In this document: positions 4,770 through 9,947 of the stretch, one piece after another
How positions within the stretch are numbered: position 1 is the first letter of the stretch
Layout: each line of letters begins with the position of its first letter
Assembly (NCBI GenBank): GCA_919902625.1
Contig: CAKKRO010000189.1
Coordinates: 9,707-19,653, forward strand
Direction of reading: 5' to 3'
DNA length: 9,947 bases
From: Nitrosomonadaceae bacterium
GTDB taxonomy: Bacteria; Pseudomonadota; Gammaproteobacteria; Burkholderiales; Nitrosomonadaceae
Position numbers and translations under genes: made by a program
The notes under the pieces: model-generated
Seen by the model: the letters and a program-made list of their open reading frames with translations, nothing else
The model's database searches: none
Told to the model about the DNA's origin: nothing

Positions 4770-6827
4770 ATGGCTAACGGTTTAATTATCGCAATTGGTA
4801 GTGCGATTATAGCCCTGATATTCAGTGGTATATGGATTAGGGGTATTTATGCTCAATCTACTGGCAATCAGCGCATGCAGGAAATTGCTACTGCTATACA
4901 AGAGGGTGCGACTGCTTATCTTAAACGCCAGTACACGACCATTGGTATTGTGGGCGGTGTTTTATTTCTTGCTCTTGGAATAGCACTGGGTTGGGATACA
5001 GCCATTGGGTTTGCTTTGGGAGCTATCCTCTCCGGTGCCGCCGGTTTTCTGGGCATGAATGTTTCAGTCCAGTCGAATGTGCGTACTGCTGAGGCAGCGC
5101 GCACAGGATTGAATGAAGCGCTGGCCATTGCCTTCCGTGGCGGTGCTGTGACTGGAATGCTGGTAGTGGGCTTAGGTCTGCTGGGCGTTGCCGGTTACTG
5201 CGCCATGTTATTCGATGGTGCGGAAGCTGATCAGCCGGTCAGTGATGTGATTAAGCCTTTAATTGGTTTTGCATTTGGTGGATCGCTCATTTCTATTTTT
5301 GCTCGTTTGGGGGGTGGTATTTTCACTAAAGGGGCAGACGTAGGCGCAGATCTGGTTGGAAAGGTAGAAGCAGGCATTCCAGAAGACGACCCACGTAACC
5401 CAGCCGTTATTGCGGACAATGTAGGCGATAATGTGGGCGACTGTGCGGGTATGGCGGCTGATTTGTTTGAAACCTATGCGGTTACCATCATTGCTACCAT
5501 GATTCTGGGCGCATTACTATTCTCAACAAATGCCCTTGATGCTGTGATTTATCCATTAATGTTAGGTGCAGTTTCCATCATTGCATCTATTATTGGTTGC
5601 TACTATGTCAAGATGCGTGAAGGTGGCAAGATTATGAATGCACTCTATCGCGGTTTGGCGGTTGCCGGCGGTATTGCGCTTTTTGCTTATCTTCCTGTGA
5701 CTGTCTGGTTCATGGGCGATATGTCTCTTGATATTGATGGCACGGAAGTAGCGGGTGGCATGCTGGTGATGCGCATATTCCTGGCCGCGACGATTGGTCT
5801 GGTTCTTACAGGGTTAATGGTGGTTATTACTGAATACTACACTTCAACGGATTTCCCGCCTGTTCAACATGTTGCTGAAGCATCAACCACCGGGCATGCA
5901 ACCAATATTATTGCTGGCTTGGGTGTTTCAATGCGCTCAACGGCAGCACCTGTATTGGCTGTTTGTATCAGTATTCTATTGGCCTATTCATTGGCAGGTC
6001 TGTACGGCATCGCGATTGCTGCGACAGCGATGCTGTCCATGACGGGTATTATTGTAGCACTGGATGCGTATGGCCCGATTACCGATAATGCGGGCGGTAT
6101 TGCTGAAATGTCTAATATGCCTGAGTCAGTACGTGCCATTACTGATCCTCTGGATGCTGTCGGTAATACCACCAAAGCGGTTACCAAAGGCTATGCCATT
6201 GGTTCTGCCGGTTTGGCTGCCTTGGTGCTATTTGCTGATTATACGCATGCGCTGGAACATGCCGGGCATGCGCTGACCTTTGATTTATCCAATCATATGG
6301 TCATTATTGGCCTCTTTATTGGCGGCATGATTCCGTATTTATTTGGCGCCATGTCGATGGAAGCTGTCGGGCGTGCTGCAGGATCAGTGGTTATCGAAGT
6401 GCGCCGTCAGTTCAAGGAAATTCCTGGCATCATGGAAGGCACAGCCAAGCCTGATTATTCACGTGCGGTGGATATGCTGACCAAAGCAGCCATCAAGGAA
6501 ATGATGATCCCTTCGCTGTTACCTGTTCTGATTCCTGTATTAGTGGGTGTGATTTTGGGACCGCAAGCCTTGGGTGGTGTACTGATGGGTTCTATCGTAA
6601 CCGGTCTGTTTGTGGCAATTTCCATGACAACGGGTGGCGGTGCCTGGGATAATGCGAAGAAGTATATCGAGGATGGGCACTTTGGCGGCAAGGGTAGCGA
6701 CGCCCATAAAGCTTCAGTGACGGGCGATACCGTGGGTGATCCTTACAAAGACACCGCTGGTCCGGCGATTAATCCATTGATCAAGATTATTAACATTGTG
6801 GCATTGCTGATTATTCCACTGTTGTAA
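4770..6827 (+). CDS. hppA: K+-independent proton-translocating membrane pyrophosphatase
   Basis: This integral inner-membrane enzyme hydrolyses PPi and pumps protons, or can run in reverse. It has 685 residues and about 15-16 hydrophobic segments spread over the whole length, as in the family. Substrate- and Mg-binding motifs are all present: DVGADLVGKVEAGIPEDDPR (190-209), DNVGDNVGDCAG (216-227), DAYGPITDNAGGIAEMS (432-448) and TGDTVGDPYKDTAGPAINPL (651-670). In GNTTKAVTKG (465-474) Lys469 and Thr472 occupy the positions that separate K+-independent enzymes (Lys/Thr) from K+-dependent ones (Ala/Gly), so this is called K+-independent and H+-pumping. The ATG at 4770 has GGAG 7 nt upstream. The gene lies 229 bp after pfp, and the gap has dyads and possible promoter elements, so it may have its own control. 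A strong terminator follows. The pairing suggests that PPi released by biosynthesis or by PPi-PFK is coupled to proton-motive force. Confidence 0.98.
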   Translation: MANGLIIAIGSAIIALIFSGIWIRGIYAQSTGNQRMQEIATAIQEGATAYLKRQYTTIGIVGGVLFLALGIALGWDTAIGFALGAILSGAAGFLGMNVSVQSNVRTAEAARTGLNEALAIAFRGGAVTGMLVVGLGLLGVAGYCAMLFDGAEADQPVSDVIKPLIGFAFGGSLISIFARLGGGIFTKGADVGADLVGKVEAGIPEDDPRNPAVIADNVGDNVGDCAGMAADLFETYAVTIIATMILGALLFSTNALDAVIYPLMLGAVSIIASIIGCYYVKMREGGKIMNALYRGLAVAGGIALFAYLPVTVWFMGDMSLDIDGTEVAGGMLVMRIFLAATIGLVLTGLMVVITEYYTSTDFPPVQHVAEASTTGHATNIIAGLGVSMRSTAAPVLAVCISILLAYSLAGLYGIAIAATAMLSMTGIIVALDAYGPITDNAGGIAEMSNMPESVRAITDPLDAVGNTTKAVTKGYAIGSAGLAALVLFADYTHALEHAGHALTFDLSNHMVIIGLFIGGMIPYLFGAMSMEAVGRAAGSVVIEVRRQFKEIPGIMEGTAKPDYSRAVDMLTKAAIKEMMIPSLLPVLIPVLVGVILGPQALGGVLMGSIVTGLFVAISMTTGGGAWDNAKKYIEDGHFGGKGSDAHKASVTGDTVGDPYKDTAGPAINPLIKIINIVALLIIPLL

Positions 6828-6845
6828 ATATAATCACTGAAGTAT

Positions 6846-6881
6846 AAAAAAGCACACCAGATTCCCTGGTGTGCTTTTTTT
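6846..6881. terminator. Strong bidirectional terminator between hppA and the pseudopilin operon
   Basis: A perfect 10-bp stem, AGCACACCAG (6851-6860) with CTGGTGTGCT (6866-6875), closes a 5-nt loop. It is flanked by A-rich sequence on the left (6846-6850) and a T-run on the right (6875-6881), so it works on either strand. It lies 18 bp after the hppA stop and about 65 bp after the last minus-strand pseudopilin stop, ending both converging transcripts. Confidence 0.92.
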
Positions 6882-6945
6882 ATTGATGCTACGTTCCTAA
6901 ACTACATCTGTTTCTGGATGGTCAAAAATTCAGCCGTTAATGTGG

Positions 6946-7578
6946 TTATTTTGCCGATGGAAAGCCAGGTGCAGGCGCTTTTGATCCGGTATTATTCGAT
7001 GAAGACTGTGGGGAGAAGGGCGAAGCGGTTGTTGAAGGCGCTGAAGCAGGATTAGGTTTTGATGGCGTTGATGAGTTATTGGTATTGCCTGGTTTATAAA
7101 CAAATTGCCAATCCTGATAGGTCGAGGCTTCAGAGAATTTAGCAAAGTGTTCAGGAAAATTATCTTTCTTGATCGGTACTTTTTTAGAGAGACTATATAC
7201 ACCAATGATGCCGGGGTTGATGTTGGAACTTATTCCAGAGCTCTGTGCAGGAGCAGGTTCTTCAACGATGCCCCAATCAGTCGTGTTGGTTATCGGATCC
7301 AGGTAGATTTTGCGCAAATGGCGTTTAATAACCGGTGTGCGATTGTCCTGGAGCAGGTCTTCCAACGATTGGGGATATTGCCTGGCGCCGCCAGGGGAGC
7401 CGTTGTGGTAGGACATGATTGCTTTATGGAATTGTTCACCCACATAGAGCAACTCGGTTTCTTTTTCCCGCTGAGACTTTGTTTGCCAAATCTGCCCTGT
7501 CCCCGCCAGCACAATTCCAGCCAGAGTGACTGCAAACAAGGCCCAAAGATAAACAAAACCATTTTCTAAGCGAGGCAT
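6946..7578 (-). CDS. Atypical type II secretion/type IV pilus pseudopilin with Ser/Pro-rich tail
   Basis: This is probably a periplasmic, inner-membrane-anchored minor pseudopilin. The N-terminus MPRLENG-FVYLWALFAVTLAG looks like a short prepilin leader with Gly7 before Phe8, then a hydrophobic helix of about 20 residues and an amphipathic stretch. Glu5 of the mature form is missing (the residue is Trp12); among T2SS pseudopilins this loss is typical of the GspK tip subunit. The middle carries the motif seen in its two neighbours: YPQSLEDLL (68-76), then LRKIYLDPITNTTDWG (88-103), and GVYSLS (126-131). Residues 163-210 are a low-complexity Ser/Pro/Asn/Thr/Ala tail, probably disordered. The ATG at 7578 has only a weak purine ribosome binding site, and an in-frame TAG lies shortly upstream. 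It is the last gene of the operon, 44 bp after the preceding pseudopilin. A specific Gsp letter cannot be assigned. Confidence 0.78.
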   Translation of the reverse strand: MPRLENGFVYLWALFAVTLAGIVLAGTGQIWQTKSQREKETELLYVGEQFHKAIMSYHNGSPGGARQYPQSLEDLLQDNRTPVIKRHLRKIYLDPITNTTDWGIVEEPAPAQSSGISSNINPGIIGVYSLSKKVPIKKDNFPEHFAKFSEASTYQDWQFVYKPGNTNNSSTPSKPNPASAPSTTASPFSPQSSSNNTGSKAPAPGFPSAK

Positions 7579-7622
7579 GCTATCTTTCTATCAAAACTTA
7601 AAAGAAAATCGATTGAAATCAT

Positions 7623-8012
7623 TCACCATTCTTCATAGAACGAGCCATCGGACGCTCGCCCTGAATAACCGCTGTGCACATCATAAACACCGGTTTCTTC
7701 TTCATTGTCAGGAGGAACCTCAATCCAGGTCTGGTCGCTCTCAGTGAGTGGATCTATCGGGATACGGCGCAAATACCGCTTGTCAACCAGTTCCATCAGA
7801 TCAATGGGGTATTTGCCGAAATCAGAATAAAATTGATCAATCGCATTACGCATGATACCGAGATCTTGCCGTAAAACGGCTTCTTTGGCTTTTTCGAGCG
7901 AATTAAAATAACGCGGAGCGACAATACTTAATAAAGTTGCGATGATTGCCATGACCACTAATAGTTCGATCAATGTAAAACCGGTGTGTTTTTTATTTGT
8001 TGGCATATCCAT
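7623..8012 (-). CDS. GspG-like type II secretion pseudopilin (short)
   Basis: This is a pseudopilin of 129 residues. The prepilin peptidase site is KKHTG-FTLIE (Gly11, Phe12) with the conserved Glu at mature position 5, followed by the hydrophobic helix LLVVMAIIATLLSIVAPRYF. The globular part has the GspG-like pattern IMRNAIDQFYSDFGKYPIDL, RRIPIDPLTESDQTWIEV and GVYDVHSG, and ends SDGSFYEEW. The start is placed at ATG 8012 because it overlaps the previous stop as TGATG and has GGGA 6 nt upstream. A further in-frame ATG at 8018 would add MV but sits directly on that Shine-Dalgarno. Translational coupling with the upstream pseudopilin is likely. It could be the main subunit of the pseudopilus or a minor one; sequence alone does not decide. 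Confidence 0.88.
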   Translation of the reverse strand: MDMPTNKKHTGFTLIELLVVMAIIATLLSIVAPRYFNSLEKAKEAVLRQDLGIMRNAIDQFYSDFGKYPIDLMELVDKRYLRRIPIDPLTESDQTWIEVPPDNEEETGVYDVHSGYSGRASDGSFYEEW

Positions 8013-8524
8013 CACCATTCCCGGTAAGGAATGCCGTTCAGGCCTATGGCTTCTGAACGCGAGTAAACATCAAAAACATCGTCCCCTTCCTGCGGATTTT
8101 CCGCTGAGCTTTCATAGCTGCGTTTTCCCCAGGTGTCTGCCGCCGCAGTAGGCTCGATACCGGCAACATCCAGATCAGTGAACGTAGGGTCCCGGGGTAA
8201 ACGGCGCAGAAAATAAATCAGTTTCTTTTTGGGACTCTTGATATCCGGTACCCCCATGAATAATTCTTCCAATCGGGGAGGATAACCGGATTCATCCGCT
8301 TTCTTTTCGACGCGCCCATCGTCTGTAGCCTGCTTATAGGCATCAATTGCTGACCGTATCTGGCGCAAAGCGGTACGTAAATCCTGTTCCTTTTCGCGTT
8401 TTACCATGAGCTCGCGTAAAGGCATGGCTGCCGTCGCCAGAATGGCCATGATGGCTACCACGATCATCAATTCAATCAGGGTAAAACCCTTGTGCCTCCC
8501 GGAGAACCTGAATGAATTCATCAT
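8012..8524 (-). CDS. GspG-like type II secretion pseudopilin (long)
   Basis: This is a pseudopilin of 170 residues. The leader ends SGRHKG (Gly13), followed by FTLIE with mature Glu5 and the helix LMIVVAIMAILATAAMPL. A charged helix follows (VKREKEQDLRTALRQIRSAI). Then come YPPRLEEL (81-88), RRLPRDPTFTD (107-117), ADTWGKRSYES (129-139) and DDVFDVYSRS (148-157), with a C-terminal GIPYREW. The same landmarks appear in the next gene, so the two are probably tandem paralogues. Relative to it, about 40 extra residues lie mainly between the YP motif and the RDP motif and before the DVYS motif. ATG 8524 is followed at once by a second ATG. There is no good Shine-Dalgarno, but the start is only 7 bp after the secretin stop, which suggests coupled translation. 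The stop overlaps the next start. Confidence 0.88.
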   Translation of the reverse strand: MMNSFRFSGRHKGFTLIELMIVVAIMAILATAAMPLRELMVKREKEQDLRTALRQIRSAIDAYKQATDDGRVEKKADESGYPPRLEELFMGVPDIKSPKKKLIYFLRRLPRDPTFTDLDVAGIEPTAAADTWGKRSYESSAENPQEGDDVFDVYSRSEAIGLNGIPYREW

Positions 8525-8531
8525 GGCCGGT

Positions 8532-9947
8532 TTATTGAATATTGATGCTTACCGGTGACGGTAGCGTCACTTCAACGGATTCGCTATTTTCTTTATCTTC
8601 TGCGGTTACATTCTGGAGACTGATTTCTGTTGCGCCCGGATTCGCTGCAATCACCTTAAAGCGATATTGCGTGACCATACCTGAAGCTTGATCTTTACCT
8701 AACTTGATAGCGCGCATCCCGGATTTCTCCCCATCATCAAGGACTTCCAGCACAGCTGCGTCGTAATTCAGTTCCAGTTCGGCGGCAACCGATGCTTTTG
8801 CGCCTGCCAACCGGACATTCACCGAGAATTCTTTATCCAACCCTATATTGGTTGGCGCTTGCAGAGTAAGCGCAGGCCCACCGGGGGATGCGACACTTGC
8901 AAAAGGATTGGGCGCGGCTTGTGATCCGCTGGATGGGGCGAAGGCTTCAGACGCATTTCTTAGGGCGCCACGGCCTGAACCAACCGGAGCCATTGACAGG
9001 GATTGTGCGGCTGTCTTCTGAATGGTGACCGGTAATTTGCCTGCCTCACTGGCCGTGCCATAGTGAAATTCGCTTTCCAGATTGGTGGGTTTTGCAATAT
9101 TCCGCACAATACGCGGGGTGATCAATAGCACAATTTCAGTCTTCTGCCGGTTGACAGTTTGACTCGATAGCAATCGATCCAGTCCGGGGATATTTAGCAA
9201 TCCCGCAAGGCCGCTGACAGATCTTGTGTCTCTATTGTCAATCAGTCCAGCCAGTACCTGGGTTTCCCCATCTTTTAAAGTCAGAATGGTCTCAGCGCTC
9301 CGGTTTCCGACAATGGGAGCCGTTGCGCCGCCTGGACCTGTCGCATCCCCTGTTTTATTGCTGACTTCAAGCGTAATCTTCATCGTGACGTCATCATTTA
9401 AACCGATGCGCGGTTCAACATCCAGTTTGACCCCCAAGTCGATAAAAGTCGGCGTTGAAGTGACGATAGAATTAATGCCCGGCTGGACATTGGCTGAGAA
9501 GAAGGGTTGCTTTGTGCCGATGTGGATCTTCGCTTTTTCACGATTAGCGACCCGGATCCTGGGATTGGCAAGGATGTCTGCATTTGTAAGGCTTTGTTTA
9601 AAATCGATCACGGCTTGACTGGTCATGGTAAAGCTTTTAAAGCCATCAAAACCGAATTGATTGAGCACAGCGGCTCCAACCGCCCCAGGGACACCACTAA
9701 AGGTGACGGATTGCGGAAGCTTGGGGCCTAGCAGAAAATCGTTATTGCGCGTAATTTCAAGGATGGCCACGTCCAACATGACCTCGGGCTCAGCCATGTC
9801 GTTCAATGTCACCAATCGCTCGACAAGGCGGACGGCTTCCAGCGTATCCCGCATGATAAACAGGTTCAATTGTTCATTGACATAAATATCTTTGGCTTTG
9901 ACGATGCCCCTGACCATGGCAACCATTTGCTTTACATCCGTGTGCGC
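8532..9947 (-). CDS. Secretin with C-terminal cohesin-like domain (N-terminus outside the window)
   Basis: This is an outer-membrane secretin, the gated channel of a type II secretion or type IV pilus system. The last 471 residues are visible; the frame is open to the right edge, so the signal sequence and N domains are missing. Visible residues 1-60 are the end of an N domain (NEQLNLFIMRDTLEAVRLVE) leading into EVMLDVAILEITRN. The secretin core includes LTNADILANPRIRVAN (120-135), IHIGTKQPFF, the SGLAGLLNIPGL segment (245-256) and TEIVLLITPRIVR (270-282). A Ser/Ala/Pro/Gly-rich linker (about 310-357) follows. The last 110 or so residues (from PALTLQAPTNIGLDKEFSVN) resemble a cohesin fold: ELELNYDAAVLEVLD, then a GATEISLQNVTA strand pattern. 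Three pseudopilin genes follow immediately. Family knowledge gives cohesin-like domains a role in protein binding; its target here is unknown. It resembles GspD/PilQ-type proteins, but no exact name can be given. Confidence 0.9.
   Translation of the reverse strand, partial: AHTDVKQMVAMVRGIVKAKDIYVNEQLNLFIMRDTLEAVRLVERLVTLNDMAEPEVMLDVAILEITRNNDFLLGPKLPQSVTFSGVPGAVGAAVLNQFGFDGFKSFTMTSQAVIDFKQSLTNADILANPRIRVANREKAKIHIGTKQPFFSANVQPGINSIVTSTPTFIDLGVKLDVEPRIGLNDDVTMKITLEVSNKTGDATGPGGATAPIVGNRSAETILTLKDGETQVLAGLIDNRDTRSVSGLAGLLNIPGLDRLLSSQTVNRQKTEIVLLITPRIVRNIAKPTNLESEFHYGTASEAGKLPVTIQKTAAQSLSMAPVGSGRGALRNASEAFAPSSGSQAAPNPFASVASPGGPALTLQAPTNIGLDKEFSVNVRLAGAKASVAAELELNYDAAVLEVLDDGEKSGMRAIKLGKDQASGMVTQYRFKVIAANPGATEISLQNVTAEDKENSESVEVTLPSPVSINIQ

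Noticed and set aside
7105..7569. Plus-strand open frame of 154 codons opposite the third pseudopilin
   Set aside because: The minus-strand frame has a prepilin-like N-terminus, family motifs and operon context; the plus-strand product has none of these and starts within the converging gene.
1..9947. Mobile elements, CRISPR arrays, tRNA or rRNA genes, phage genes
   Set aside because: No terminal inverted repeats with transposase, no regularly spaced direct repeats, and no tRNA-like or rRNA-like sequence was seen on either strand by reading.

Overview
The window reads as a chromosomal segment from a betaproteobacterium, most likely of the Nitrosomonadales (Nitrosomonas-like). This is inferred from the recA-recX-alaS order, the Gram-negative (zinc-free) long adenylate kinase, the pairing of a pyrophosphate-dependent phosphofructokinase with a K+-independent proton pyrophosphatase, and a secretin/pseudopilin cluster of betaproteobacterial style. 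Base composition looks moderate by eye and was not computed. I see no tRNA or rRNA gene, insertion sequence, integrase or CRISPR array. Almost all of the sequence is coding and looks like vertically inherited core genome.

Layout. (1) Positions 1-2274, minus strand: recA, recX and the 5' part of alaS, closely packed. Between recX and alaS lies a possible 22-codon ORF whose ends overlap the recX stop (ATGA) and an in-frame alaS ATG (TAATG). (2) Positions 2275-2490: a divergent control region between recA and adk, with a perfect TATAAT for adk, a degenerate LexA-like site in the recA promoter, and two small dyads. (3) Positions 2491-3144, plus strand: adk, which has no ATG, GTG or TTG at its expected start; the codon placed by homology and by a strong Shine-Dalgarno is ATC. 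A hairpin terminator follows. (4) Positions 3281-6827, plus strand: pfp (PPi-dependent 6-phosphofructokinase) and hppA (H+-translocating pyrophosphatase), two enzymes that share PPi. They are separated by 229 bp containing several dyads. (5) Positions 6846-6881: a strong bidirectional terminator shared by hppA and the converging minus-strand operon. (6) Positions 6946-9947, minus strand: a secretin with a C-terminal cohesin-like domain (its N-terminus lies outside the window), followed by three pseudopilins. Two are GspG-like; the third lacks Glu5 and has a long Ser/Pro/Asn-rich tail.

How the genes work together. RecA/RecX is a recombinase with its modulator. Adk, PPi-PFK and H+-PPase link adenylate balance, PPi formation or use in sugar phosphate metabolism, and proton-motive force. 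The secretin and pseudopilins belong to a type II secretion or type IV pilus-like envelope machine; its ATPase, platform protein and prepilin peptidase are not in view. I found no wholly new system. The points most worth following up are the ATC start of adk, the small coupled ORF upstream of alaS, the secretin-cohesin fusion with its unusual pseudopilin set, and the pfp-hppA linkage.
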